This document shows, one piece after another, positions 1 through 8,848 of a stretch of DNA of 64,000 nt. Position 1 is the stretch's first letter. Each line of letters begins with the position of its first letter. The notes under the pieces are model-generated. The model saw only the letters and a list, made by a program, of their open reading frames with translations, did no database searches and was not told the DNA's origin. The DNA is from Flavipsychrobacter sp. (lineage in GTDB: Bacteria > Bacteroidota > Bacteroidia > Chitinophagales > Chitinophagaceae). Location of the stretch: positions 186,001-250,000 of the forward strand of contig JAEUVX010000004.1 in NCBI GenBank assembly GCA_016786615.1, in the 5' to 3' direction. The position numbers were made by a program, and so were the translations under genes.

Positions 1-1
1 T

Positions 2-103
2 TCTTACACCACCAACCGGTACGACCCCATCACACTGCAGCAGATGGCTGTATGGTATAATTTGTCTGCTAATTTTGCAGCGTCATTGGGTTTCAGGTTT
101 TAG
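2..103 (+). CDS. 3' end of a protein starting before the window
   Basis: An open frame enters from the left edge and stops at a TAG at 101-103, giving 33 residues that end in LGFRF. A terminal aromatic residue after alternating hydrophobic positions is typical of outer-membrane beta-barrel proteins such as TonB-dependent receptors, but so short a piece does not allow a family call. The reading is supported only by the open frame and the sensible C-terminus. Confidence 0.45.
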   Translation, partial: SYTTNRYDPITLQQMAVWYNLSANFAASLGFRF

Positions 104-218
104 GTAGTCTCCTCTCTTTTTCTGTTCAATCATTTCACAAACTATTAATAATAAGTTTGAACAAAATTGTATCGGCATCCTGTATCTTTAGCATCCACTC
201 ACAAAAAACTTTCATACT

Positions 219-668
219 ATGGCAATCGTAAACATTTATCTCACATTCGACGGCAATTGCGAAGACGCTTTTGACTTTTATAAATCAGTATTCGGCGGAG
301 AGTTTCCGTACAAAGGGCGCTTCAGCGATATGCCACCTTCTGAAGATGGCAAGCAAATGCCTGCAGAACATGCCAACCGCATCATGCACGTATCATTGCC
401 TATAAGCAAAGAAACCATGCTGATGGGTAGCGATACCGGCGGCGAATGGGCTTCGAGCTTCACACCGGGCAACAACTTCTCTGTATCTATAACAGCAGCC
501 AGCAAAGACGAAGCTGATAAACTCTTCGGCGCACTGTCTGATGGTGGTACGGTTACCATGCCACTTGCCAACACCTTCTGGGGCGACTATTTTGGTATGC
601 TGACAGATAAATTCGGTATAGCGTGGATGATGAGCTATAACGAGCAACAGGCACAACAGCAGAATTAA
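219..668 (+). CDS. VOC-superfamily protein, PhnB-like
   Basis: This 149-residue protein carries the PhnB/glyoxalase-like pattern: an N-terminal IYLTFDGNCEDAFDFYKSVFGGEF-type strand-helix (split here as FDGNCEDAFDFY and FGGEF), a central HVSLPI strand, and a C-terminal WGDYFGMLTDKFGIAWM motif. Members of this family fold as paired beta-alpha-beta-beta-beta units; most genomic copies have no known substrate. It is cytosolic, with no signal peptide. A TATCTTTA box about 32 bp upstream is a plausible -7 element. It is a paralogue of the gene at 8849. The family call is secure; the function is unknown. Confidence 0.85.
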   Translation: MAIVNIYLTFDGNCEDAFDFYKSVFGGEFPYKGRFSDMPPSEDGKQMPAEHANRIMHVSLPISKETMLMGSDTGGEWASSFTPGNNFSVSITAASKDEADKLFGALSDGGTVTMPLANTFWGDYFGMLTDKFGIAWMMSYNEQQAQQQN

Positions 669-686
669 TAATAACTTAAGTTTATA

Positions 687-725
687 ATAATAATCCCCCT
701 CGCATGAGGGGGATTATTATTTTTA
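687..725. terminator. Rho-independent terminator between convergent genes
   Basis: A perfect 14-bp inverted repeat (687-700 with 707-720, core ATCCCCCT/AGGGGGAT, loop CGCATG) is followed by a T-rich run. It ends the VOC gene and can also serve the minus-strand DUF1801 gene that comes the other way. Confidence 0.85.
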
Positions 726-847
726 TGTATTCTTGCTGTTAATAAATTGCTATGTAATTTGCAGGCGAAAAGTGCGGATTAAAACGAGATTAAAACTTTA
801 GTTTTTCAATGACAAAAGATTAAAGCAGGATTAAATTTTGGGGCTGT

Positions 848-1237
848 TCACACCAGTCTTTCCAGCCTTCCTTTGCGCTTCACAATGTTCTTATAATCCC
901 ACTGAATAGCCTTCGATTTCTCCAGCCAGCGCTTTAAATCTTTGGTGTTTATTTGGTTCTTATCGGTGTACCGAACCTCTGCTGCTTTAAAGCTTCCTTC
1001 GGGTTGCAGCCCTTCTTCTTCAAACGATTGTCCGCTCCAGAAAAGCAGGCGTACAGCGGTTTTCAGCTTGTGGTAGCCCGCTACGGGGTTGCCGTCAAGA
1101 AACCACACCGGGTGGCGGTGCCATACTTTATTTTCGGCATCGGGCAGGCATTTATTTATTACACTGTACAGGGCATCGCATATCTCTCTGTCTGCAGGTT
1201 CCAGTGCATCGTGGTAGGCTTTTACATCGTCGTTCAT
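848..1237 (-). CDS. DUF1801 domain protein
   Basis: The protein (129 residues from the ATG at 1237) shows the DUF1801/YdhG-like pattern: an N-terminal helix pair (ICDALYSVINKCLP), the core VWHRHPVWFLDGNPVAGYHK, and the LLFWSGQSF strand. The frame is open to 1273, but the ATG at 1237 follows a TAACTTTA box closely, so the shorter start is preferred. The role of this family is not firmly established; some relatives have been linked to iron handling. It diverges from the gene at 1309. Confidence 0.75.
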   Translation of the reverse strand: MNDDVKAYHDALEPADREICDALYSVINKCLPDAENKVWHRHPVWFLDGNPVAGYHKLKTAVRLLFWSGQSFEEEGLQPEGSFKAAEVRYTDKNQINTKDLKRWLEKSKAIQWDYKNIVKRKGRLERLV

Positions 1238-1308
1238 GCACATAAAGTTAAGTGTTGCGGGCAAATCGGCCACTATTGACTTCTATGTTATTTTGCTACC
1301 TTCATTAT

Positions 1309-1908
1309 GTGCACCGTTTATTACTCATATTGTTATTGTTTACTTGTACAAGTTTCACGCAACGAGAGCTGTGCGACACAATGCTGGGTGCGGCACAGGT
1401 TATTCCGCAGGATTCACTCGTTTACTATACAGGATTGGCAAACGGACAAAAAGAAATCTCCTATAAATACGACAAGACCAAAACACTGCTTGTAGATTTT
1501 GCAAAACAAAAGCTGAGCCTGTATAGTGCCGATAAGCGCCCTGTAGCAGTGGGCGGGTATAAAACAGCAAACACTTTTCCGGTAAAATTACATGCAGATG
1601 GTAAATGGACGGAGTATTACGATAACGGAATACCGCGCAAAGAATATCATTACACATCAGGCCCCGATAAAAAAAGCTACCTCTCCGGCGAGTATATAGA
1701 ATACCATCCTAACGGCGAGCATGCAGTAAAGGGTAGTTATACCATAGCGGCTTATGCATGGGTAGATAGCACTATAGTAATAGACCCGAAAACAGGCGAA
1801 GCGCTTGTTACACCGAAGCTGACCCTCAGGTATCATTCCATCCCCAATGGTAATTGGACGTATTACAATACCGACGGAAACCCCGCAAGCAAAAAAGAGT
1901 TTGATTAA
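1309..1908 (+). CDS. Exported MORN-like repeat protein
   Basis: The C-terminal half holds WTEYYDNGIPRKEYHY, GEYIEYHPNGEHAVKGSY and GNWTYYNTDGNP units, which are MORN_2-type (YwqK-like) repeats of surface-exposed or exported Bacteroidota proteins. A GTG start at 1309 gives a compact signal sequence HRLLLILLLFTCTSFTQ that could be cut after FTQ or act as a lipobox at LFTC. ATG codons at 1252 and 1285 in the same frame add a tail without signal-peptide character. The start is therefore uncertain by up to 19 codons. Substrate and partners are unknown. Confidence 0.65.
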   Translation: MHRLLLILLLFTCTSFTQRELCDTMLGAAQVIPQDSLVYYTGLANGQKEISYKYDKTKTLLVDFAKQKLSLYSADKRPVAVGGYKTANTFPVKLHADGKWTEYYDNGIPRKEYHYTSGPDKKSYLSGEYIEYHPNGEHAVKGSYTIAAYAWVDSTIVIDPKTGEALVTPKLTLRYHSIPNGNWTYYNTDGNPASKKEFD

Positions 1909-2018
1909 ACAAACTGCTCCACCTCTCATCTTCAATACCCGCCATAAGACCGGTTATGCTTTTTTTAAATGTGTTATGCACATGAATAAAAATCAGTTTG
2001 TTTGTATATTGTTGCCCA

Positions 2019-3893
2019 ATGTATAGTGAGATATTTGTAAATCAGGCACCCAATGCCATTGCAATGTTTGATACGGAAATGTGTTACCTGGCAGCATCGC
2101 AAAAATGGATAAGAGATTACGGGTTGCAGGGAAAAGAGATAATAGGTAAATCGCACTACGAAATATTCCCCGAGATAGGCGAAGACTGGAAACAGATTCA
2201 CCGCGAATGTCTTGCAGGTGCTATCAATCAGAATGAGGATGCGTATTTTCTGAGGGAAGATGGCAGCGAACAATGGTTGATGTGGGATGTAAGGCCATGG
2301 TACAAAGAGGATGGCAAAGTGGGCGGCCTGCTCATGTACACAGATGATATTACCGCACGTAAAAAAACAGAACAGCAGTTATTACTTAGCGAGGCGCAGT
2401 TCAGGGGGGCGTTCGAGGCTTCGCCCAACGGCATAGCTATCGTATCGCTGCAGGGCAACTGGGTGAATGTAAACCCTGCTATGTGCCATATACTCGGATA
2501 CAGTAAAGAAGAGTTGATGCAACCCACATTTCAGGATATTACCCACCCTGATGACCTGGCACCCGATATGGCATTGGTGCATGAACTGCTGGAGGGCAAG
2601 CGGGAATATTACCATCTGGAGAAAAGATACAAACACAAAGACGGGCATTATATATGGGCATTACTTTCCGTATCGCTGGTAAAAGATAGTGCAGGCAAAC
2701 CGAAGCATTTCGTATCGCAGGTAACGGATATTGATATGCAGCGCCTCACCCAGCACAAACTGGAACAAACGCTCAATAAACTGGAGGGATTGATGGAGGC
2801 CAGCACACAGGTAGGTATCATTGGCACAGATACCAAGGGCCTCATTACTACCTACAATAAAGGTGCGGAAAACCTGCTGGGTTATACACCCGACGAAATG
2901 CTGTATAAACAAACGCCACAGATAATACACGTAAAGGAAGAAGTAGAAGAGCGCGCTAAAGAACTGAAAGCAATATTGGGCAGAGAGGTGTCGGGCTTTG
3001 ATGTGTTTGTGACACTGCCGCGCGAACAACAGTACGAAACAAGGGAGTGGACATTTTTACGAAAAGACGGTACACGCTTTTCTGTGCAGCTGACGATAAC
3101 GGCTGTACACGAAAACGGTGAACTGGTAGGATATCTTGGCATATTTGCAGACATCAGCGAGATAAAACGTGTGGAAAGCGAAATCAAATCGCTGCTGGAT
3201 GTAACCAGCGACCAGAATGAACGACTAAAGAATTTTGCACACATCGTATCGCACAACCTGCGCTCTCATTCGGGCAATATAACTATACTTACAGAGCTGC
3301 TGCTTGAAGAGCATCCTGAACTGGAGAGTGATGAAGTGGTACAGAACCTGAAATTATCTGCAGCCAACCTGAAAGATACCATTGCCCACCTGAATGAGGT
3401 GGTAGCCATGAATACTACCGTAACGCAGAACTTGAAAAAACTGCACCTCAAAACAAGGATTGATACTGCAATACAAAATGTAAAAGCCATAGCCGAGGCC
3501 AATAATGTAGTGATAGAAAACTATGTTGATGACAGTTATTATGTATCGGGTATAGAGGCTTATCTAGATAGCATTGTTATCAACTTTCTTACAAATGGTA
3601 TCAAGTACAGGTCGTTGCAAAGGCAGCCTGTAGTGAAGATAAATGCCACTGCCGATAGTGGCTATGTGACCATCAGCTTTGAAGATAATGGTATAGGTAT
3701 GGACCTGAAGCTGGTAAAACACAAGCTCTTTGGCATGTACAAAACATTTCATGGCAATGCAGATGCGCGCGGCATTGGTTTGTTTATTACCAAAAATCAG
3801 GTAGAGGCATTGGGTGGTAAAATAGATGTGGAAAGTACAGAGAATGTAGGTACAACTTTTAAAGTATATCTGAAGAATGAAAACACGCATTGA
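2019..3893 (+). CDS. PAS-domain sensor histidine kinase
   Basis: This 624-residue soluble kinase has three PAS domains (roughly residues 1-115, 120-245 and 255-380; each ends in a GxxxxxxDIT or DIS-type PAC motif). A dimerisation/phosphoacceptor helix follows with HIVSHNLRSHSGN (His412), then an HATPase_c domain with N box (INFLTNGIKY), G1 (FEDNGIGMD) and G2 (GNADARGIGL). There are no membrane segments, so it probably senses a cytosolic signal. The ATG at 2019 is preferred to the upstream non-ATG start at 1998, because a degenerate -7 box lies just upstream. It overlaps the response regulator at 3877 by 17 bp, so the two are co-translated and probably form a pair. Confidence 0.9.
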   Translation: MYSEIFVNQAPNAIAMFDTEMCYLAASQKWIRDYGLQGKEIIGKSHYEIFPEIGEDWKQIHRECLAGAINQNEDAYFLREDGSEQWLMWDVRPWYKEDGKVGGLLMYTDDITARKKTEQQLLLSEAQFRGAFEASPNGIAIVSLQGNWVNVNPAMCHILGYSKEELMQPTFQDITHPDDLAPDMALVHELLEGKREYYHLEKRYKHKDGHYIWALLSVSLVKDSAGKPKHFVSQVTDIDMQRLTQHKLEQTLNKLEGLMEASTQVGIIGTDTKGLITTYNKGAENLLGYTPDEMLYKQTPQIIHVKEEVEERAKELKAILGREVSGFDVFVTLPREQQYETREWTFLRKDGTRFSVQLTITAVHENGELVGYLGIFADISEIKRVESEIKSLLDVTSDQNERLKNFAHIVSHNLRSHSGNITILTELLLEEHPELESDEVVQNLKLSAANLKDTIAHLNEVVAMNTTVTQNLKKLHLKTRIDTAIQNVKAIAEANNVVIENYVDDSYYVSGIEAYLDSIVINFLTNGIKYRSLQRQPVVKINATADSGYVTISFEDNGIGMDLKLVKHKLFGMYKTFHGNADARGIGLFITKNQVEALGGKIDVESTENVGTTFKVYLKNENTH

Positions 3894-4281
3894 TATTGCC
3901 TGTCTGGTCGATGACGACCCCGTTTACATCTTTGCAACGAAGAAGGTGATGACGATGGCAAATTTCTGTAATTCCTTTCTGGTATTTAACAACGGTAGGG
4001 AAGCGCTTGACAGCCTAATTGCCATCATGCAATCGGGGGCTAAAATGCCTGATGTAATACTGCTGGATGTGAACATGCCTGTGATGGACGGATGGCAGTT
4101 TCTGGATGAGTTTATAAAAGTGAAGCCACTTCAGAAAACAATTATCTACATCGTCACATCATCTATAGACCCCGAAGATATACAACGTGCCAAAAGCTAC
4201 AGCGAGGTGAGCGACTACATTGTAAAACCGGTAACTGAAAAAACACTGCATAATATACTGTCTGATTTTCAGCAGGCATAA
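3877..4281 (+). CDS. CheY-like single-domain response regulator
   Basis: This 134-residue receiver domain has the acidic pocket (VDDDP, residues 11-15), phospho-acceptor Asp64 in LLDVNMPVMDGW, Thr/Ser94-95 (IVTSS) and Lys117 (IVKPV). There is no output domain, as in the phytochrome-type Rcp1 receivers that often follow PAS kinases. It begins inside the 3' end of the kinase gene, which points to one phosphorelay unit. The output partner is not visible here. Confidence 0.9.
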   Translation: MKTRIDIACLVDDDPVYIFATKKVMTMANFCNSFLVFNNGREALDSLIAIMQSGAKMPDVILLDVNMPVMDGWQFLDEFIKVKPLQKTIIYIVTSSIDPEDIQRAKSYSEVSDYIVKPVTEKTLHNILSDFQQA

Positions 4282-4290
4282 AACAAAAAA

Positions 4291-4317
4291 ATGCCCCCGC
4301 CATGCAGGGGCATTTTC
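4291..4317. terminator. Rho-independent terminator, bidirectional
   Basis: A 7-bp stem ATGCCCC/GGGGCAT (4291-4297 with 4307-4313) is flanked by an A-run on one side and T-rich sequence on the other. It separates the kinase/receiver operon from the convergent secreted-protein gene. Confidence 0.8.
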
Positions 4318-4332
4318 GTTTTGCATAAGTGA

Positions 4333-5181
4333 TTATCGGGCAATAAGCCTGGTGAAACGGGTATGATTATTTTTATCTGTTATCTTCAGTATGTTGATGC
4401 CTGTATTTAACCGGGCACGTTCTATTGCGATGTCTTTATCCGTTATATTATTCCGTTGTGCAATGGTTTTGCCCGTTACATCGCAGATGGTGATGCTTAC
4501 CGGATACTGCACACCTTCGCCAAGCCTTATATGTGCCACATCGGTTACAGGGTTTGGATATACCGCAATGGTTGCATCGGCAAATGTCTGTTCTACAGAT
4601 GTGCCGCCACCGCTTGTCTGCATTACAAAATTGTCGTAGTACACCTGTCCGTCGCCACCGGTGCTGCTGCCTGCTATCCATATATACTTGCTGATGGCGT
4701 TGGGTTTTATACTATCGTTTACCACCTGCCATGTGCTGCCCGATGGTGCGGGTATGCCATGCACAAAATTGGCGGTAGAAGTACTGTCGTTGGAATAACC
4801 CAGCAGCGATGTAAGTGCCGTGCCGCTTGCAGGCCCTTTATACTTGAAGCTGAACTTGTATGTAATATCCGGCTGCATAGGTGTAGTAAGGCGCAGCATG
4901 ATGTAGTTGCTGCCCGTCATCGATTTGTAGGATGTGCCCACATAATAGCTGCCATGCGCAGGCGCTCCCATACCACAACTGTTATCTACCACTATCATAC
5001 CTGTATCGGCACCCTTTACCCACATGCCGCCCATTTTGGCGTTGAACTCTGCAAGCGTATCGTACGCACATTTGGTAATAGCCCCCGAAGGCTCGAAGCT
5101 GCCATTGACAAACTGCTGTGCATCAGCACTGCCAGTTGCAGCAAAAAAAGTAATTATAAACAGTAAGGTAAAGTTTCTCAT
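4333..5181 (-). CDS. Secreted protein with T9SS sorting domain
   Basis: The 282-residue protein has a signal peptide ending around GSADAQ. A middle domain of about 165 residues starts with FVNGSFEPSG and ends with YYDNFVM, the layout of a jelly-roll (CBM-like) module. A C-terminal type A sorting domain follows (AVYPNPVTDVAHIRL, ITICDVTGKTI, LNTGINILKI). It should be exported by Sec and then carried over the outer membrane by the type IX system. No catalytic motif was seen; the cargo domain could bind glycan, but this is inference. Confidence 0.8.
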   Translation of the reverse strand: MRNFTLLFIITFFAATGSADAQQFVNGSFEPSGAITKCAYDTLAEFNAKMGGMWVKGADTGMIVVDNSCGMGAPAHGSYYVGTSYKSMTGSNYIMLRLTTPMQPDITYKFSFKYKGPASGTALTSLLGYSNDSTSTANFVHGIPAPSGSTWQVVNDSIKPNAISKYIWIAGSSTGGDGQVYYDNFVMQTSGGGTSVEQTFADATIAVYPNPVTDVAHIRLGEGVQYPVSITICDVTGKTIAQRNNITDKDIAIERARLNTGINILKITDKNNHTRFTRLIAR

Positions 5182-5312
5182 AGTTTAATTAAGTTTTAGT
5201 TTTTTGCGGATATATTTAGTAATTGTTATTAATTATTAGACATTATTATTAAATAATAAGTTGGTAGGAACGGGTTGTTATCTTTTTTATCTTTATACAC
5301 ATATACACAACT

Positions 5313-5789
5313 ATGCACTATACTAAAAACATAGCCAAACACCTGCATGAAGTATATAACGGCGGCAACTGGACGTGGGTAAACCTGCAGGATACACTGA
5401 AGGATGTAACATGGCAGCAGGCTACTGCAAAGGTTTATAACTTCAATACCATCGCGGTGCTTACATACCACATTGGTTATTATGCAGATACGATACTGAA
5501 TGTGCTGCGCGGCAATCCGCTGGAGTCGAAAGACGAACTGAGCTTTAATCATCCGCCCATCAACAATGCCGAAGACTGGGATGCCATGCGCAACAAAGTG
5601 AAAGACGACTGGAACAATTTAGTGGCGGCTATAGAGCAGCTACCTGATGAAAAACTTGGTGAGTTTTTTGTACAAGAGAAATACGGCATCTATTACCGCA
5701 ACCTGCATGGGCTTATAGAACACACCCACTACCACATGGGGCAGATAGTGATATTGAAAAAGATACTGCAGGCAGAAGAGGGGAGGTGA
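5313..5789 (+). CDS. DinB-family protein
   Basis: This 158-residue four-helix-bundle protein keeps the metal-binding histidines expected of DinB/YfiT-like proteins: His53 in LTYHIGYY and His137/His141 in IEHTHYHMGQ. Family members bind a divalent metal and in some cases act as thiol-dependent transferases. A TATCTTTA box lies about 15 bp before the ATG. It stands alone between convergent terminators. The substrate is unknown. Confidence 0.85.
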   Translation: MHYTKNIAKHLHEVYNGGNWTWVNLQDTLKDVTWQQATAKVYNFNTIAVLTYHIGYYADTILNVLRGNPLESKDELSFNHPPINNAEDWDAMRNKVKDDWNNLVAAIEQLPDEKLGEFFVQEKYGIYYRNLHGLIEHTHYHMGQIVILKKILQAEEGR

Positions 5790-5868
5790 TTTCGATACAA
5801 CATTCGATGTTTTCATCCTGTGTTGCAAAGCGGGTAGAGACAGGGTTATTGTACGGGAGCCAGTTTTA

Positions 5869-5918
5869 CAAAAAAAGCCACCGGCATAGCCGATGGCTTC
5901 AGCATTCAGATGAATGCT
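5869..5918 (-). terminator. Terminator of the fasciclin gene, followed by a second hairpin
   Basis: On the minus strand GCCATCGGC-tat-GCCGGTGGC (5877-5897) is followed by seven T residues. A second perfect 8-bp stem (AGCATTCA/TGAATGCT, 5901-5918) lies between it and the stop codon. Confidence 0.8.
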
Positions 5919-5933
5919 GAGATAGGGGGGGGA

Positions 5934-6344
5934 TTATTTCATTTCAATAACTGTATCTACTGAGTGTACAACACCGTTAGAGCCTTCGCTGTCTCTGTTT
6001 TGCAACACTGCACCATTAATGGTTATTTTACCATCGGCTACTTTTACATTCAGTTCCCGTCCGTTTACTGTTACCAGTTTCTGATTGTCTTTCAGGTCTC
6101 TGTAGTTTGTCAACCCTTCTACCACATGGTGGTTCAGCAATTCTGTTAGTTTTTCTTTATTTTCTGTTTTCAGCAATTGTTCCATCTTCCCGGCTTCAAG
6201 CTTACCAAAAGCAATATCTGTAGGGGCAAAGATGGTGAACGGTCCTTTCTGAGCAAGTACTGTGTCCAATCCTACTGCCTTAACACTTTTTGACATAGTG
6301 GCTAAATTTTTGTCGGCTACTACTACTTCTACAACATTCGACAT
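5934..6344 (-). CDS. Fasciclin (FAS1) domain protein
   Basis: This 136-residue protein is a single FAS1 domain. It has the H1-type motif FTIFAPTDIAFGKL, the central LTELLNHHVVEG and the H2-type C-terminus GVVHSVDTVIEMK. It lacks a signal peptide, which is common for short cytosolic FAS1 proteins of this phylum. FAS1 domains mediate adhesion in secreted proteins, but the intracellular role of this type is unknown. Confidence 0.9.
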   Translation of the reverse strand: MSNVVEVVVADKNLATMSKSVKAVGLDTVLAQKGPFTIFAPTDIAFGKLEAGKMEQLLKTENKEKLTELLNHHVVEGLTNYRDLKDNQKLVTVNGRELNVKVADGKITINGAVLQNRDSEGSNGVVHSVDTVIEMK

Positions 6345-6544
6345 GGTATTTCATTTATCTGCCCGTAGAATAACAGGCAATACATGTAATGTAGCCCTAT
6401 TATCCATATAAAAACAATTTATTATCTATAGTGCTTCCTATGGCTCTTGTTAATTTTAGGATGCATTATTATCAGAGCATATAACGCAGGATATTAGTTT
6501 TTAACTAACAGCAATTTCACATTTTTTGGTTCGGTTTTTGCATA

Positions 6545-7318
6545 ATGTGGAGTATGATAATTGAAAACCAAACCTACAGTTATGATGCCGGAGGCGGAAT
6601 AGGATATGCACAGATACGCCGTACCGACCCCCGAATAGCAGCCGTTGTACACCATTCACTTGCCGATGCACGAACCATCCTGAATATTGGCGCGGGTGCA
6701 GGCTCTTACGAGCCCGAAGATAAATATGTAGTGGCTGTAGAGCCATCGGCCATAATGCGTGCGCAGCGTATAGAGCGTGGCAAATCACCTGCTGTTATAG
6801 GCTTTGCCGATAAGCTGCCTTTTGATGATAATGCTTTTGATGCCACGATGGCTATGGCTACCATACACCACTGGCCCGATATGGCGGCAGGGCTTGCCGA
6901 AATGCGCCGGGTAGCAAAAAATACGGTTGTTGTCATGACCTTCGACCCATCTGCACTGAAGGATTTCTGGAACATACACTACTTCCCCGATGTGGTGGCA
7001 GCCGAAAAAAAACGATACCCCGAAATAGATTTTATAACCAACTGTCTGGGCAATTGCGAAGTGATAGAAGTGCCTGTACCACTCGATTGTGTTGATGGTT
7101 TTCAGGAGGCTTTCTATGGCAGGCCCGAGGCTTTTCTGGATGCGAATGTGCGCAAAGCACAGTCGGCATGGAGCTTTGTGAGCGATGATGTTGTAGCACG
7201 TAGCGTACAGCACCTGGCAGATGAGCTTGCAAGCGGCGAATGGGACAAGAAGTACGGACATTACCGCACGCAACCTTTCTTCACAGGCTCCATCAGGTTG
7301 GTGGTGGCAAGGAAGTAA
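6545..7318 (+). CDS. Class I SAM-dependent methyltransferase
   Basis: The fold signatures are ILNIGAGAGSYEP (motif I, SAM binding, residues 45-57), VAVEPS (acidic end of beta2) and ATIHHWPDMAAGLAEMRRV (motif with HH, as in UbiE/Methyltransf_11 proteins). The length of 257 residues is normal for the family. A second ATG at 6554 would remove three residues. The substrate cannot be told from the sequence. A small inverted repeat (TTAGTT-TTT-AACTAA, 6494-6508) lies upstream and may be an operator. Confidence 0.85.
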   Translation: MWSMIIENQTYSYDAGGGIGYAQIRRTDPRIAAVVHHSLADARTILNIGAGAGSYEPEDKYVVAVEPSAIMRAQRIERGKSPAVIGFADKLPFDDNAFDATMAMATIHHWPDMAAGLAEMRRVAKNTVVVMTFDPSALKDFWNIHYFPDVVAAEKKRYPEIDFITNCLGNCEVIEVPVPLDCVDGFQEAFYGRPEAFLDANVRKAQSAWSFVSDDVVARSVQHLADELASGEWDKKYGHYRTQPFFTGSIRLVVARK

Positions 7319-7408
7319 ATACATAGCTTCATCATTACATAATATATACCTGCATATTTTGGTATGGTATTTGGTTCTGTGTATGAAATCTTTTTAAAAC
7401 ATCCATCT

Positions 7409-7660
7409 ATGAAGAAGTTCAACACCCTTTTTGTGCTTATTGGCTGCACAATGCTGTTCATCGCTTGCAAGAAAGACTATACCTGCAAGTGTACTGCCAA
7501 AATTGATATACCCGGGGTAGCTACTGTAAGCGCCGATAGCTCTTACACCATCAGTAAGACAACCAAAAAGAACGCAAAGAACAACTGTACTGATACTGAA
7601 AATAAACTGAAGCCTGAAATACAGGCCGAAGGTGGTACTATCAGCTGCGCTGTAAACTAA
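7409..7660 (+). CDS. Small cysteine-rich lipoprotein
   Basis: The 83-residue product starts at the ATG at 7409; the frame is open 45 bp further without a better start. It has a lipoprotein signal (LFIAC at about residue 20), then KKDYTCKCT. A lysine-rich helix NAKNNCTDTE and a terminal SCAVN follow, so four cysteines are left after lipidation. The same CxCT-x(n)-C layout recurs in the lipoprotein at 60757. It is a small secreted Bacteroidota family without known function. Confidence 0.75.
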   Translation: MKKFNTLFVLIGCTMLFIACKKDYTCKCTAKIDIPGVATVSADSSYTISKTTKKNAKNNCTDTENKLKPEIQAEGGTISCAVN

Positions 7661-7680
7661 TCTGTAACAGTGGTAAAGTG

Positions 7681-7716
7681 ACGATAATAGCAGGCGTTGT
7701 AGCCTGCTATTATCGT
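7681..7716. terminator. Strong bidirectional hairpin
   Basis: A perfect 15-bp stem (7681-7695 with 7702-7716, core AATAGCAGGC/GCCTGCTATT, 6-nt loop) lies between the convergent lipoprotein and AraC-type genes. There is no clean T-run, but the position fits termination for both. One arm (GCCTGCTATTATC) recurs at 10315-10327, just after the stop of another gene. Confidence 0.75.
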
Positions 7717-7743
7717 ATATAACAGTAAGGATAAAGCGGCGGG

Positions 7744-8718
7744 TTACTTTTTATACTTATCTCTGTACTCAACGGGTGTGAGCCCCGTTATTTTTTTAAA
7801 CAGTTGACGAAAGGTTTGGCTATCAAAATAGCCAACGTCCAGCATTATTTCATCTACCGACCTGCGTCCTGCCTCCAGTGCTTTCTTGCTGGCTTCCACG
7901 CGCACTTTTTGCAGGTATTCTATTACGGTGCAGTGTGTTGCTTTTTTAAACCTGCGCTCAAATGTGCGGCGGGTGAGGAATAGTTTCTCGCACAGGTTTT
8001 CGATAGTTATTTTATCAGCATAATTCTTTTCAATGTATTCCTGTGCCTGCAGTATTTCTTCGTCTTCGTGTTCCTTCAGCCCGTTGAAGATGATAAAAGG
8101 TGTTTGTGACATCTTATCGATGTTCACTACAAAATGCTTGGCTATCAGTACGGCCATTTCCCTGCCTACATATTTCTCTACCAGAAAGAGCAGGAGGTTC
8201 CAGTAAGCATTGCTGCCGCCGCTTGAGTACAAGCCATTTTGTTCTACGATTATTTTTTCATCCACAAGTATTACGTTGGGGTAGTAGTAGCGAAATTCCT
8301 TTGCATAGTTCCAGTGTGTAGTACATTTTTTATTTTTCAGCAAGCCTGTAATAGCCAGCATAAAAGCACCGGTGCATAATGATGCAACCTCTGCTTTTTT
8401 TCTATACTGTCGTATGATCCAGTCAATGAAAAAGCGGTTGTGATGACTGTTGCTTATCATATCGCCGCGCAATGCGGGTATAATGATGAGGTCTGTTTTT
8501 TCGTCAAGGTTTTCGGTGGTAGTATCCGGTGTAATGGTTACCAGGCCATCTTCTATCACTACCTGTTTGGTTTCGCCAATGATGCGTATATCGAAGAAGT
8601 CGCGCTTATAACGCTCCCGGTACAGTTCATTTACTTTTTTGAAAACAGCCCTTGCATCAACAATTGAAGCATAATTGGCATTTTGCAAAGCAAGTATGGA
8701 AATCTGTTTCTTCTGCAT
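7744..8718 (-). CDS. GlxA-type AraC-family transcriptional regulator
   Basis: The 324-residue protein joins a DJ-1/PfpI-like domain (residues 1-180, with the nucleophile-elbow region ASLCTGAFMLAITGLL) to a C-terminal AraC DNA-binding domain. The latter has two helix-turn-helices (ITIENLCEKLFLTRRTFERRFKK and VDEIMLDVGYFDSQTFRQLFKK). Such proteins are one-component regulators, usually of neighbouring metabolic genes. It diverges from the VOC-DoxX-DUF4287 operon, which is its most likely target. A TAGATTTA box at 8728-8735 on its strand is a possible -7 element. Confidence 0.88.
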   Translation of the reverse strand: MQKKQISILALQNANYASIVDARAVFKKVNELYRERYKRDFFDIRIIGETKQVVIEDGLVTITPDTTTENLDEKTDLIIIPALRGDMISNSHHNRFFIDWIIRQYRKKAEVASLCTGAFMLAITGLLKNKKCTTHWNYAKEFRYYYPNVILVDEKIIVEQNGLYSSGGSNAYWNLLLFLVEKYVGREMAVLIAKHFVVNIDKMSQTPFIIFNGLKEHEDEEILQAQEYIEKNYADKITIENLCEKLFLTRRTFERRFKKATHCTVIEYLQKVRVEASKKALEAGRRSVDEIMLDVGYFDSQTFRQLFKKITGLTPVEYRDKYKK

Positions 8719-8819
8719 AACAGCGTGTAAATCTATACTAAAACGAATGTATAGAAACTTGTCGTAATTGCCATAGGTACTATGTCGTTTTTGCGTATCG
8801 AAACGTTTGTTGGTGATAA

Positions 8820-8827
8820 TAGCTTTG
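8820..8827 (+). promoter_or_regulatory. -7 box of the VOC-DoxX-DUF4287 operon
   Basis: TAGCTTTG matches the Bacteroidota TAnnTTTG consensus exactly and ends 21 bp before the ATG at 8849. No convincing -33 box was found at the usual spacing. Confidence 0.6.
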
Positions 8828-8848
8828 CATTATAAAACCATTTCAACA

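Noticed and set aside
4456-5166. 236-codon plus-strand frame opposite the secreted protein at 4333
   Set aside because: Cysteine/histidine-rich shadow without domain; the opposite strand has signal peptide and sorting domain.
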